64,000 nucleotides of DNA from Saprospiraceae bacterium (GCA_020629715.1 JAHDCU010000003.1:372879-436878); one strand, 5' to 3'; shown: positions 1-10,343, counted from the first letter of the stretch. The notes: a model not told the origin generated them from the sequence alone. Program-made: numbers and translations.

Positions 1-1962
1 AGTACCAAAGGTATAGTTTTGACCACCCAATACGACTGAGGTAAATGAATATAGACCTATACGATCATTACCATTCTGACCCCAACTAGCTCTCAATTTG
101 AGAGAGGATACCCAATCTACATTAAAAAATGATTCTCTATCAATATTCCAACTACCTGAGGCAGCAAAGAAATTACCGTATCTATTATTGGGTCCAAATT
201 TAGAAGATCCATCTCGACGGAATGTAAATACGGCATTATACCTATCTAAGAAAGTATATTGAGCCTGACCGATATAAGAGAAAAAAGCACTTTCGTTAAT
301 TCCCTCATATGTGCTTTGTGACTCAATAGTGGCAATGGTATTACCAATAAAGGCATCATCAGGATCGTTAGAAGGTAGGTCTGTATTGGCTCCACCGTTG
401 AAGTATTGACTTCCTTCAATAGCAGATGTACCTACCATGATATTGAGCTTATGATCTTCAAATTCTCTATCGTATAATAGGAAATTATCCCATTGCCAGT
501 TTCTAAATCTATTATTATTGAAGCCAACAGTATTGATCCTATTGATTTCTTGTACAGGTGCATCAAACTCATCTACACTTAGATTGAAGGTTGGTATAAA
601 GAACTTCTGGTTTAAGTGATTGACATCTATGCTGTACGTAGATCTAACAGATATATGATCCGTAAGGTTAAGTGTAGCACCTACTGAACCGACAATACGA
701 TTGGCACTCGTTTCATCAAAGGTTGTAGCTAAAGCACCAAGCGGATTTCTAATATCCGTATCTACAAAATCACTATATGCAAAAGTACCATCAGGTTTCG
801 TGACAGGCGTAAGCGGATCCATATTCAATGCAAATACCACCGGAGCGGCAAACTGATTGTTTTCAATAATACCTCTGTTATTAATATTAGTCAAACCAAT
901 ATTAGCATTCAATTTGAGATAAGATTTTGGCTTAAAATCTGCTATCAATCGTGCCGTTTGTCTTTCGTATCCAGATTTCTCATTTCCAACTATACCTTGC
1001 TGCTCAAAAAGACTACCCGATAATCCATAAGAGAACCCATCTTGACCACCATTGATCGTAATCTGATGATTCTGCATAGGGGCATTTTCAAAAAGAGAAC
1101 TTTGCCAATTGTTGCCTTCACCAAAAATTGTAGTGTTCTGAAGATTGGTCTCTGGTACAATACCTGAGTTGATATAGGCTTCATTCCATATTACGGCATA
1201 TTCATTGGCATTCAATAAGTCAATCTCTTGTTGAGCTGATTGCACTCCATAATATCCCTCGTAACTAATTGAAGACGTTGATACCTTAGCACCTGATTTA
1301 GTAGTAATCAAAACCACACCATTTGCTGCTCTTGCCCCATACGCCGCTGCACTCGCTGCATCTTTCAATACAGAAACACTAGCTACATCATTAGGACTTA
1401 GAAAATCGATACCTTCAACAATGACACCATCCACAACATACAATGGATTACTATCTTGTAAAGTACCAATACCCCTAATCCGAACTGATAATGCTGATCC
1501 TGGCGACCCTGAATTTTGAGTAACCGTAACACCAGCACTACGTCCCTGGAGAGCTTGCTCCATTCTAAGTATGGGTGTTTCTTTGATCTCTTCTGCGGTA
1601 ATAGTACCTACGGCACCAGATATCTCACTTCTCTTCTGATTACCATATGCAACTACAACCAGTTCATCAAGTACCTGAGAATCTGCAACCATAAGTACAT
1701 CAAGTACTTGATCAGAATCGATTACAAAAGTCTGTGATTGATATCCTAAATAAGATACCTCCACCTCAGTACCCATAGGTACGGTAAGCTCATACGAGCC
1801 GTCTATATCAGTAGTCGTACCAATGCCAAGTGTCTCGACATTAACGACTGCGCCTATTAGCGGATAATCCGCATCACTTATTACACCTTTGATAGTAACA
1901 TCTTGAGCGAAAATAAATGATGCAGAAAACGCCAAAATTATTGTTGAAATAAAATTTCTCAT
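1..1962 (-). CDS. SusC/RagA-type TonB-linked outer membrane receptor (N-terminal 654 residues; runs off the window)
   Basis: TonB-dependent outer-membrane transporter of the SusC/RagA family, which normally pairs with a SusD lipoprotein to import glycans or other oligomers. The frame stays open from the ATG at 1960-1962 to base 1. Residues 1-20 are a signal peptide ending FIFAQ. Residues about 22-100 are a carboxypeptidase-regulatory-like beta-sandwich. A conserved LDELVVVAYG segment (98-107) precedes the plug domain, which contains LQGRSAGV, VRIRGIG and YVVDGVIV. The rest is beta-barrel sequence. It lies 32 bp after the secreted binding protein and is probably co-transcribed with it. A SusD partner would be expected beyond the left edge but cannot be seen. 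The family is certain; the substrate is unknown. Confidence 0.95.
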   Translation of the reverse strand, partial: MRNFISTIILAFSASFIFAQDVTIKGVISDADYPLIGAVVNVETLGIGTTTDIDGSYELTVPMGTEVEVSYLGYQSQTFVIDSDQVLDVLMVADSQVLDELVVVAYGNQKRSEISGAVGTITAEEIKETPILRMEQALQGRSAGVTVTQNSGSPGSALSVRIRGIGTLQDSNPLYVVDGVIVEGIDFLSPNDVASVSVLKDAASAAAYGARAANGVVLITTKSGAKVSTSSISYEGYYGVQSAQQEIDLLNANEYAVIWNEAYINSGIVPETNLQNTTIFGEGNNWQSSLFENAPMQNHQITINGGQDGFSYGLSGSLFEQQGIVGNEKSGYERQTARLIADFKPKSYLKLNANIGLTNINNRGIIENNQFAAPVVFALNMDPLTPVTKPDGTFAYSDFVDTDIRNPLGALATTFDETSANRIVGSVGATLNLTDHISVRSTYSIDVNHLNQKFFIPTFNLSVDEFDAPVQEINRINTVGFNNNRFRNWQWDNFLLYDREFEDHKLNIMVGTSAIEGSQYFNGGANTDLPSNDPDDAFIGNTIATIESQSTYEGINESAFFSYIGQAQYTFLDRYNAVFTFRRDGSSKFGPNNRYGNFFAASGSWNIDRESFFNVDWVSSLKLRASWGQNGNDRIGLYSFTSVVLGGQNYTFGT

Positions 1963-1994
1963 TGATTTCTTTGGTTAATCTAAACTCGATTAGA

Positions 1995-4382
1995 CTATTG
2001 TTTTACAATTCTCTGAGTTACAAACTGTCCATCATGAACTATACGTACCATGTAGATACCCGTTGCCCAGTCAGAACCATCGATTGTCACATTAGAAAGA
2101 GCTGAAGTAGTTTGATTCATAACTTTACCATGTAGATCGAGTACTGTAATCTCTTTAGTCTCTCTAGCAGACTCATTGAATTCTATATTGAATCTAGCCT
2201 CAAAAACAGTGGGCATGATACGAGCTAAATTAGCATCCCATGATAGATCTTCTATATCGGTAGAGATACTACATGTTCCGAACAAATATGTATCAACAAC
2301 TGTATCCATATCGCCTAATAGTAATAGTCTATTGGTGAATGAACCCGACACATCCGTGATCGTACAATCGTCACCTTGTGTAAGCTCTTCCCATACAGCA
2401 CCATTTACGAATTTATACTCATGAGCACCTGGTGCTAACTGTACTGTAATACTGTATATACCACCGCCATCATTATTCATCATAGTAGCTGTAGGATCCC
2501 AGTTATTGATAGTAGCACCGGCAATAAATATGTCTCCATCAACAGTCTCATTGCTCATATCTACTCTAAAAGTGACATTGTATAATGAAGTACCCTCACA
2601 AGATCCATCTGTAGAGCATTGTCCAAAGCATGTGTTGAACTCAATATCAGCTGTAACGGGATCTAAAAATCTATCATTAAAGTTATCAGCATCTGCGCAA
2701 TCTTGACCAGCAATATTCTCTTTACAAGACCAATCAGGTAGACATATACCGTTGATGAAGGTATAATTTCCAGAATATCCATTCTCTCGCTCTATCGTGA
2801 TAGAGTATATACCATCTCCATCAGGATCAGTCATTGGGAAATCACCATGACCAAAATCAGCTCCACCCGCTAAGTATACACCATCAGGAGATACTGTCTC
2901 TTCATTCATATTAAGATTCCACGTGATAGAAACAGCATCGCCACAAGCATAACAGCTTTCCCAACATACTGGAGTCAAATCTTCGTCTTGTATAACTGTC
3001 AATACCCTATTTTTAAACTCTGATGATACAGGTGTAGTACAGGTCTCAGTTCCGTCGAAATTTTCTTGAACATTCCAATTATCAAGAGTATATTTCCACT
3101 CAATAGTACCTTGATCCACAGTAACCGTAGTGCTATAGATACCATCACCATCATCATCTGTCATTGGATTAGCCTCTCCACTCCAAGAATTGAAAGTACC
3201 ACTTACATTCACCGTAGTGAATGCTTCAGAATACCCGTTCATATCTACATTAAATGTAACATCATACGATTGTTCTGTATTGTCAGTTTTGATAACAAAA
3301 TCATCTAGATAATAAAACTCTTCTGCTCCAGTACCAGCTTTTCCAAAATCTGGAAAAAGTATCATTTTGATAAAGGTCTTTCCAACTCCTGGGGTCATAT
3401 CTCCTTCAAATGATGGTTCTCTCAAATCAAAGCATAGCTCCTCCCAAGCACCTGGGTTATTGTTATCTAGAGTACTGATCCAGTTAGTCGGATCATCGAA
3501 TGCTTCTTTTTCAAGCTTTATAGTCATATTACCTGCGGTAGGTGCATGCACTTTTAAACAAATCTCCGTGACATTACTAGTCTCTAAAGGAGTAGCTAGT
3601 GTAATAGCCGCTCCAGCCCAAGTCATCGCATCTCCCCCTCTAATGTATTCCATCACAGTTCCACTTTCATTAGGTGCTGTAGGATTTGGGTTCATGACAA
3701 TACCTGTTGAATCACCTTCTTGATTACTTCCAAAATAGAAAGCATTTACGCTAGTTTCTGGCGCTTCAAAATCATAAAGATTGATACATTCCATATCTGC
3801 TACATCACCACCTTCTGGTACCGTAACATTATCAATATACAATACGAGTTCTGTTCCATCTCCTGGAACTCCAAAATCAGGAAATATCACGATGTTATTA
3901 AATGGTTTTCCTGTAGCAGGAGTCATATCGCCTTCTAGTGAATTTTGATCTAAATCAAAACATAAGGTCTCCCAAGTATTGGCAGTAGATACCAATCGTT
4001 CTTGACGGTAATTACTTGCTGCACCAGGATCACCATTTTCTAGTTTTAGATTAATATTTCCTGTACGAGGCATCCACACATCCATACATACTTGCCCTCC
4101 AGCTGGAGTAGGCACTGATGCTGGTCCAGGATTAGAAAACATTCCACCCCAGTCAGGTGCATCAGATGCTTTTTTAGCTTCTAGCACCATAGAAGATGTA
4201 TTGATGCCTGAAGGATCTGGGTTGGCAATAGCACCGACTACCGCACCTTCTAGGTTTCCTCCAAATATTTGGAATGTCGTAGATGTTTCTGGTGTTTCAA
4301 AATCATATAATACAGTCTGCGCTTGGGCAAACGAAATACAAAATGCAAATAAGAGTAGTAAATAATTTTTCATACGGTTCAT
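1995..4382 (-). CDS. Secreted multidomain carbohydrate-binding-like protein with T9SS sorting domain
   Basis: Extracellular protein of 795 residues, probably attached to or released from the cell surface by the type IX secretion system. A signal peptide (1-22, ending FAQAQ) is followed by two copies of a jelly-roll-like domain (about 25-192 and 202-367; both contain YDFE.PET, the shared GDMTP..GK.F and FPDFG). Next come three copies of a roughly 105-residue module (372-480, 485-590, 600-704) carrying VDM or LNM, W/GG and DGDGIYS motifs, resembling starch-binding or AMPK-type carbohydrate modules. A type A T9SS sorting domain (about 725-795, ending IVKQ) closes it. There is no catalytic domain. 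The second Met (4373) is an equally good start. Position before susC and after the regulator suggests glycan capture for that receptor; this is inference. Confidence 0.85.
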   Translation of the reverse strand: MNRMKNYLLLLFAFCISFAQAQTVLYDFETPETSTTFQIFGGNLEGAVVGAIANPDPSGINTSSMVLEAKKASDAPDWGGMFSNPGPASVPTPAGGQVCMDVWMPRTGNINLKLENGDPGAASNYRQERLVSTANTWETLCFDLDQNSLEGDMTPATGKPFNNIVIFPDFGVPGDGTELVLYIDNVTVPEGGDVADMECINLYDFEAPETSVNAFYFGSNQEGDSTGIVMNPNPTAPNESGTVMEYIRGGDAMTWAGAAITLATPLETSNVTEICLKVHAPTAGNMTIKLEKEAFDDPTNWISTLDNNNPGAWEELCFDLREPSFEGDMTPGVGKTFIKMILFPDFGKAGTGAEEFYYLDDFVIKTDNTEQSYDVTFNVDMNGYSEAFTTVNVSGTFNSWSGEANPMTDDDGDGIYSTTVTVDQGTIEWKYTLDNWNVQENFDGTETCTTPVSSEFKNRVLTVIQDEDLTPVCWESCYACGDAVSITWNLNMNEETVSPDGVYLAGGADFGHGDFPMTDPDGDGIYSITIERENGYSGNYTFINGICLPDWSCKENIAGQDCADADNFNDRFLDPVTADIEFNTCFGQCSTDGSCEGTSLYNVTFRVDMSNETVDGDIFIAGATINNWDPTATMMNNDGGGIYSITVQLAPGAHEYKFVNGAVWEELTQGDDCTITDVSGSFTNRLLLLGDMDTVVDTYLFGTCSISTDIEDLSWDANLARIMPTVFEARFNIEFNESARETKEITVLDLHGKVMNQTTSALSNVTIDGSDWATGIYMVRIVHDGQFVTQRIVKQ

Positions 4383-4452
4383 TTTATCATTTTCCTATTA
4401 ATATTAAGACTCAGCCCTCAATATGAAAACAATATATGGTATGAACAAGAGT

Positions 4453-4482
4453 GAAACGTACGACAATACTACGACAAGCCAA
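4453..4482 (-). promoter_or_regulatory. Candidate promoter with internal direct repeats for the binding protein-susC transcription unit
   Basis: On the minus strand a TTG (4480-4482) lies exactly 19 bp from TACGTTTC (4453-4460), close to the Bacteroidota pattern TTG-N19-TAnnTTTG. The spacer is covered by two copies of TTGTCGTA (4470-4477 and 4459-4466) offset by 11 bp, about one helical turn. That is the arrangement expected for an activator site. The predicted start is near 4446, giving a leader of about 64 nt. Confidence 0.5.
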
Positions 4483-4550
4483 TAAAATAAGGCACTCCAA
4501 GTATATCTGGACAGTATATATCGAGCATAATTATTGGACCAAATTTTTGA

Positions 4551-7478
4551 TTAATATGATTTTATGAAACTCTGAAGGTTGATTTCTTTAGTCAATTCCA
4601 TCCGCTTTTTCAATCTAGACCTTGCCTTTTCCACGCCTCTTATTGAGATATTCAATAAAGAAGCAATCTCTTTAGTATTCAGGTTGAGTCGCAACAATGC
4701 ACAAAGACGAATATCGTTTTGAGTTAAATTTCTATAGTTTGAATTGAGCTTACGAATAAATTCCTGATCTACGCTCTCAAAGTACATATTGAATTCTTCC
4801 CAATAATCCTCATTGGCTAATTCTAAGTCGAGTAAGCGAATGATTCTATACAAATCAATTTTATCTGACTTAAGCTGTTCTTTAAGCGTTTGTCTAACAG
4901 AGGTAAGAACCTCATTTTTATGAGCCATCTGTGCAGTGGAAGATAATAACTTCGTATTGGAGGCAATGACCGAATTTTCTAAAGATTTATTTTTTAAAGC
5001 TAATATTTCTTTTTCAGCTTCGACGAGCAATCTTTTTTGTTCGTCCTGTTTCCGTTGTGACACAAATCGTCGATAGGTATAGATTATAGAACACATGAAA
5101 AATAACAGGAATAGCAGAAACCACCATTTTAACCAAAAGGGCCTCTCTATACAAACATCTATGGATGCAATATGCGTATCATCTTTTATGTAAAACGTAT
5201 AGTTTCCCCATGGTACATTTTGAAAGGCAGCATGATTGATACCCGCTGGTAAACTTATCCACTCCTCATTGTAAGGGTCAAGTTTATATTGAAAGCTAGA
5301 GGACTGAGCAGCGTCGTATACAAAGTCGGAGAAACTAAACTCAAATGATCTATCTCCAGCTTTTAAAGCTATATGATCTAGATCATTAATAGATTGAATA
5401 TCAGCTGTACCTAATAGGCTTTTGCCTGATATAGTGATGTCAGTAAACATAAGTCGATTAACATCCTCGTCCTCTACTGAGCTCAAATCTTTAATATTAT
5501 GTAAGCCATAAATACCACCTGCTAATAATTTTTCATCATCAATTAAAATAGCTGCTCCACGATTAAACTGGTTGAAATTCTGCTTGGTATGAAAATCGAA
5601 ATTCGAGATCTTATCATTATCTCTATCGATATAAGAAATACCCTTCGTTGTAGTTACCCATAGACTATTGTCTCTTCCTGATAAAACCGCCATAATATTG
5701 GAAGATACAAGAGCTTCAGGTAGGTAAGATTTAAATTTTTTCTCACTCTCATCGTAATAAAATAGTCCACCACCTTGAGTGCCTACCCAAACGGTGCTTT
5801 GGTCATCCTCATATATACATCGAATACTATTATTCCAAAGACCATCAAACTTTCTTTTTTTAGAAAAATGCCGTGCAGTAATACCTTCCCAAAGATGAAG
5901 TCCATTATCAGCAGTACCTATCCAAATACGACCTTTACTATCAGCTATGGAGGTCATAATCACATCCGAAGAAAGTCTATATTCCGGATGATTGACATTA
6001 AGAAAAGACTGAAATCCTATACCTGGCTTATAGATATATAATCCATGACCTATTGTAGAAATATAAATAGAACCTTGACGATCTGATTTAATATCCCATA
6101 TATTATTATTACTCAGGGCTTCTACTCCAGGTATTCCTTCAATCTTACTGAACATTTGTCCATCAAAGTCATATTGCCACAAGCCGTTTCCATAAGTACC
6201 TATCCAAAGTAGTCGTTCTTCTTTAAAAAACAAGGATGTAATAACAAGACCAGACTTTGCCTGCTGCTCTTCTCGCTCTAGCAGTGGATATACTTTATTC
6301 AACTGATCAGCACTACCCATAAATAATCCATCACCATCAGTACCTAATACTATATGCTCATCGCTATAAGCCATACATAAGATAGAACTACTTAAAGGAA
6401 CTTTATCCCCGGGCTCACCAAATAATTCTATTCTATCCACTACAGGAGGGTCATCGAATAAGATATTGACACCTCCGTTGTACGTACCAATCCAGAGATT
6501 ATCATTACGATCAAAAAACAAGGACTGTGTAGCATTACTACTCAATGAATAATCTATGCTTGGGTTGATTAAAAATTGCTTAACATCCAAGGAAGAAAAA
6601 TCGTATACAAACAAACCATCTCCATCAGAAGCAATCCATAATTGATCTTCGTGTATTGCTATGTCTCTAAGTTGTGAGCTTGGTAATTCGATCTTATTAC
6701 AAATCTTTGCTTTTATATTTATATCAAATAAACCTCGGTTATCCGTTGCAAGGAGTATATTACCATCATTATGCTTTATCGTTTTTCTGTAACTCGAGAG
6801 AGAGCATTGATCTAAAGTACTTAAGTCCATAATACTAAGATCAGAGTTGGCACTGATTTTTATCAGATTATTATCCGCTCCTGTTGCCCATATATTACCA
6901 AGATCATCCTCCGTAAGGCTAAAAATGACATCCGTAAGCAGAGGACTATTCTCAGATGTAAAAGACTTTGCCTTATCATCAATAAAATCATATTGAATTA
7001 TTCCCTGACCAATAGTCGTTATCCATAGCAAATTTCTGTCGTCCCTGTATATGGAGGATATTTCTACATCCATATTACTTATTGCTGAGTCGGTATTTAG
7101 ATTTTGAAATTTATTGCTATTGGCCCATTTTACATTCAAACCCTCATTAGTAGTTCCTACCCATAAATTTTGGTCACGATCTACTAACAAACTGGTTATA
7201 GTAGTACCCAAAAATCCTTTAAAAGGAGTATTATCTACTGAAGATTTATATACCTCTAGGTCATATCCGTTATACTTATTTAATCCATTTTGTGTAGCAA
7301 TCCATATGTTGCCATCTTGATCTTGAACAATATCATTTATACTGTTGTGTGACAGTCCATCTTTTATAGTAAGGTGATTGAAATGAGCATCTTGACCATC
7401 GACCATACAACTATGTAGTAGCCAAAATACTATCAACGAAAGGGTATAATATGGCTTACTACAATATTTCGATTCCAC
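4551..7478 (-). CDS. Membrane-spanning sensor/regulator: Reg_prop beta-propellers, Y_Y_Y domain, LuxR-type HTH, no kinase
   Basis: A 975-residue one-component transcription regulator of the 'ligand-binding sensor + triple-tyrosine' class. An N-terminal signal/anchor is followed by about 600 residues of Reg_prop repeats (recurrent LWIGT, IWDIKSDRQG, LWVTTTKG units) expected to form periplasmic propellers. A Y_Y_Y domain spans about 712-779, one transmembrane helix 780-801, then a coiled coil, then a LuxR-type HTH at about 918-961 (LTQNDIRLCALL...TKEIASLLNIS). Histidine kinase and receiver domains are absent, so the signal must pass straight through the membrane to the HTH. The start is GTG with an in-frame stop just upstream. 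It is placed to control the downstream binding-protein and susC genes. Confidence 0.88.
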   Translation of the reverse strand: MESKYCSKPYYTLSLIVFWLLHSCMVDGQDAHFNHLTIKDGLSHNSINDIVQDQDGNIWIATQNGLNKYNGYDLEVYKSSVDNTPFKGFLGTTITSLLVDRDQNLWVGTTNEGLNVKWANSNKFQNLNTDSAISNMDVEISSIYRDDRNLLWITTIGQGIIQYDFIDDKAKSFTSENSPLLTDVIFSLTEDDLGNIWATGADNNLIKISANSDLSIMDLSTLDQCSLSSYRKTIKHNDGNILLATDNRGLFDINIKAKICNKIELPSSQLRDIAIHEDQLWIASDGDGLFVYDFSSLDVKQFLINPSIDYSLSSNATQSLFFDRNDNLWIGTYNGGVNILFDDPPVVDRIELFGEPGDKVPLSSSILCMAYSDEHIVLGTDGDGLFMGSADQLNKVYPLLEREEQQAKSGLVITSLFFKEERLLWIGTYGNGLWQYDFDGQMFSKIEGIPGVEALSNNNIWDIKSDRQGSIYISTIGHGLYIYKPGIGFQSFLNVNHPEYRLSSDVIMTSIADSKGRIWIGTADNGLHLWEGITARHFSKKRKFDGLWNNSIRCIYEDDQSTVWVGTQGGGLFYYDESEKKFKSYLPEALVSSNIMAVLSGRDNSLWVTTTKGISYIDRDNDKISNFDFHTKQNFNQFNRGAAILIDDEKLLAGGIYGLHNIKDLSSVEDEDVNRLMFTDITISGKSLLGTADIQSINDLDHIALKAGDRSFEFSFSDFVYDAAQSSSFQYKLDPYNEEWISLPAGINHAAFQNVPWGNYTFYIKDDTHIASIDVCIERPFWLKWWFLLFLLFFMCSIIYTYRRFVSQRKQDEQKRLLVEAEKEILALKNKSLENSVIASNTKLLSSTAQMAHKNEVLTSVRQTLKEQLKSDKIDLYRIIRLLDLELANEDYWEEFNMYFESVDQEFIRKLNSNYRNLTQNDIRLCALLRLNLNTKEIASLLNISIRGVEKARSRLKKRMELTKEINLQSFIKSY

Positions 7479-7542
7479 TATTTGCTATTATGACTTAAAA
7501 CTAGCCACAATTGGGTAAGAATCTAAGTTTTCTATCATTAAA

Positions 7543-7573
7543 AAGCCACTCAAGTATAACACTCGAGTGGCTT
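7543..7573 (-). terminator. Rho-independent terminator
   Basis: Perfect 9-bp arms AAGCCACTC (7543-7551) and GAGTGGCTT (7565-7573). On the minus strand these are followed by TTTTTAAT, just past the stop codon of the frameshifted T9SS cargo gene. Confidence 0.8.
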
Positions 7574-7593
7574 CCAAATCAAAAACATTATTA

Positions 7594-8669
7594 TTACAGT
7601 TTTACGAATGGCTTTATAACTACAGCGTCCTGTTTTACAATTCTGACGTAGTATACTCCACCAATAATATTATCTAAATCTACCAATATCGTATTTGATT
7701 GTAGATCAATATTATCCGTCTTCATCATCTGACCAGCATTAGAAATAATGTACATATTAGCCTTTCCCTGACTTTGACCAATTATTTCTAATTGTAAGAG
7801 ATCTTCTATTGGATTTTGTAAGATATTGAATGAGAATTCGTCATCATAATCCTGTATTCCTGTACAAGGACCTCCTGTTTCAAATCTTACTACCTCGATT
7901 GGGTTACATAAACTGAAACATCCTAATAAGACATTTGCATTCATACCCATCTCTGCGCCTACTAAGCCGTCTTCAAAACTTAGGTGCCAGATTAAGTATG
8001 TACAATTGCCTGCACCATCAAAGTTTACAGCACTTGGCATTGGAGGTAAGCCTAAGATTGTACCGTCTAGATCCGTTACAACCCATGCATTATTACTACC
8101 GCTATTGCATGTCAACGTAATATCACCTGCCATCAGTATATCTGTTTCACCATCGCTTACACAGAATTCGAATGGTCCGCCTTCTAAGGTTCCTCCTTCT
8201 GGTGCTGCGCAACCACCTGTGATTTTTATATCGTCTATATCCCAAACTGCTATTGGCGTACCATTATCAATTGGACAATACGGAGTAATTTCAAATTGGA
8301 ATATGGTTGTATTTTCGACTTCAAATGCACTATCATTTGAGAAATCAAAGCTCTCTAGCGTCCAACTCGTGGATGCAGGATTCGCCTCACTTTTAAAGAT
8401 TTCATTTCCATCAACCGTTACACGTAACCCGTACAGCGTTGCATAATTATTAGGTCCATTAGCACCATTAATCCAATTAAACTGTAATGGAGCAAGTTGA
8501 TAATACTCTAGTGATGAAATAGACCCTTTGCCATCGGAACCCGTTACAACCTCTACATCAAATCGAAAATTGCAGTTGGTTAAACGGAACTTGCTTATGC
8601 AGATTGGCTCCATAAAAACATTGAACAGCACAACATTAAAAATGTAAAGGATACATAATTTTGTTTCAT
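7594..8669 (-). pseudogene. T9SS cargo protein gene with a frameshift right after the signal peptide
   Basis: The long frame (7594 to about 8631) has no signal peptide and would have to start at GTG inside unrelated sequence, yet ends in a clear T9SS sorting domain (about the last 75 residues, ending KPFVKL). One frame over, an ATG at 8667-8669 opens a 24-codon frame encoding MKQNYVSFTFLMLCCSMFLW followed by SQSA, a textbook signal peptide, which stops at TAA 8595-8597. Joining the two needs one indel or small deletion near 8595-8605. The body has a lectin-like region (GLRVTVDGNEIF; IAVWDIDDIKITGG) and paired cysteines of unknown role. Either the gene is inactive or there is a sequence error. 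Confidence 0.7.
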
Positions 8670-8810
8670 ATAGCTGTATTTATCTGAATTTAAGTTATGC
8701 GACCCTTTGCGATACCATTATAAATTAGATTGCCTTTCGTAGGAAGAAATTATTTTTTGATGTAGAAACTAGAGCGCTTCATAGCTATTTAAACCCACCC
8801 TTTTAAACCC

Positions 8811-10343
8811 CTATTTTAGAATATCTATTAAGAGTTTACCCATATCCTCACTCCTTAAATATGGAAGTACCTCCCTTTTAACTTTTGGTCCTACTAGTAT
8901 CATGGGTACTGTCATCATTTCACGATGAAGACCTCCATGACCTCCTTTATAATTAGAAACAAATATTTCATAGTCTTTTCCAAAATCGTAGCCTTTCTTG
9001 CTGCACATGACTATGTCTGGACTTTCATTATGCGACATCAATCCATGAATTTTAACAATGGCATCAGGATATTTAGATGCGTATGTCAATTTTAAAAGCT
9101 GATCGCTAGTAAGAAGCGAATCATATGGAAATGCTTGAGATTCATAACCTAAAGGATCAACACCTGAAATGATGTAGCGGAATTTCTCATCCTCAAATCG
9201 AATTTGTCCAACTCCCTTACGATTAGATATTTCATGAATACTCTTAGATTTTGATGCAATGACAAATTCAATACCAGCACTATTATGTAATACCTCAATT
9301 GTTGAGTCAAATAAAGGATACTGATCTGAATCATAGTTTCTTTGTTTCCAGGAATTACTCTTGCCCAAAGACTTAAAATACAAGTACCCGGTCAAATTCC
9401 CATTGATCACAAAATATGCGTCGAGATCTTCCAATTTTGATATCGGTGTATCAAGCTTTAGCTTTCGTAAGTTGGTTGACCTACCACGTTCTATTTTTAA
9501 ATCTAGAGAATCTTTTAATATTAAACATGGATCGATATTTTCACCAACCTCTGTCATTCCGTGATCTGAGATAATAGCGAAGTGTCGATTGCTGTGTCCT
9601 AGTTTGATGGAATAATCAATATACACTTGAATGAGTGAATCAATATGAGTCAATAATAAATCATAATTCTCATCATAGCCATATACATGATATCGAGCAT
9701 CAAGAGTTGGGAATGTAATCCAGTGAACCTTGGGGTTTTGGGATATTTGTTTAAGAGCTAAGTCCAATACTTGCTCTTCGTTTTCATAGGAATCTATAAA
9801 AATATGATTTCCAAAAATTGGGATCTTTTTCAATTTACCGAAGTATGACAGATCATCATATTTAGAGGTGGTAAGGGACCATCCTAATTTTCTACTATCC
9901 TTAGTGCCTCGATTTAAAAAGCTATTGATACTTGCGGTATAATCATCAGGAAATAATTCGAAGATCGTAGAATTTTCGAGGGATAAGTCCTCGTTCATAT
10001 AGATATTTGATCTTCCAACATAATTGCGAAGGTTGCCTTCTCTTCTATCGCGATCAAACCATCTTAGACCAAAAACTCCACTTTCATAAGCAGGTTTTCC
10101 AGTGAGATAAGGGTAGAAAGCATACCCTGTCATACTTGGAAAACTTGTTATACCATTTTCAACATAAAGTCCTCTTTTAACTAGTGAATCTAAACAAGGC
10201 AGTTTTCCAGATGCACGAAGTCTCTCAAAGTGATCCTTTACAAGACCATCGATTAAGATATAACTAATACTAGTTTGTGAAGACTCCTGAGAATTGCAGC
10301 AGGTACATATAATAAGCAATAAGTTAGCAACCCAATACTTCAT
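8811..10343 (-). CDS. Type I phosphodiesterase/nucleotide pyrophosphatase family lipoprotein
   Basis: Alkaline-phosphatase-superfamily enzyme (510 residues) expected to hydrolyse phosphodiester or pyrophosphate bonds outside the cytoplasm with two metal ions. The N-terminus ends in LLIICTCC, a plausible lipobox. Conserved features are the first metal Asp in YILIDG, the nucleophile region SFPSMTGYA, the LDARYHVYGYD segment that in the family carries Asp/His ligands, the SDHGMTEVG metal motif, and the late GGHGGLHREMMTVP motif with a metal His. Length and motif order fit ENPP-like family members. The nucleophile would be Ser or Thr within SFPSMTG. It stands alone, read toward the frameshifted T9SS gene. 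The substrate cannot be inferred. Confidence 0.88.
   Translation of the reverse strand: MKYWVANLLLIICTCCNSQESSQTSISYILIDGLVKDHFERLRASGKLPCLDSLVKRGLYVENGITSFPSMTGYAFYPYLTGKPAYESGVFGLRWFDRDRREGNLRNYVGRSNIYMNEDLSLENSTIFELFPDDYTASINSFLNRGTKDSRKLGWSLTTSKYDDLSYFGKLKKIPIFGNHIFIDSYENEEQVLDLALKQISQNPKVHWITFPTLDARYHVYGYDENYDLLLTHIDSLIQVYIDYSIKLGHSNRHFAIISDHGMTEVGENIDPCLILKDSLDLKIERGRSTNLRKLKLDTPISKLEDLDAYFVINGNLTGYLYFKSLGKSNSWKQRNYDSDQYPLFDSTIEVLHNSAGIEFVIASKSKSIHEISNRKGVGQIRFEDEKFRYIISGVDPLGYESQAFPYDSLLTSDQLLKLTYASKYPDAIVKIHGLMSHNESPDIVMCSKKGYDFGKDYEIFVSNYKGGHGGLHREMMTVPMILVGPKVKREVLPYLRSEDMGKLLIDILK

Noticed and set aside
1516-4000. Several plus-strand ORFs of 60-120 codons opposite susC and the binding-protein gene
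   Set aside because: Antisense shadows of long, clearly conserved coding frames; low-complexity, no family features.
8788-8810. Direct repeat TTTAAACCC x2 downstream of the phosphodiesterase gene
   Set aside because: Only two short copies in AT-rich sequence, no dyad and no link to a promoter.
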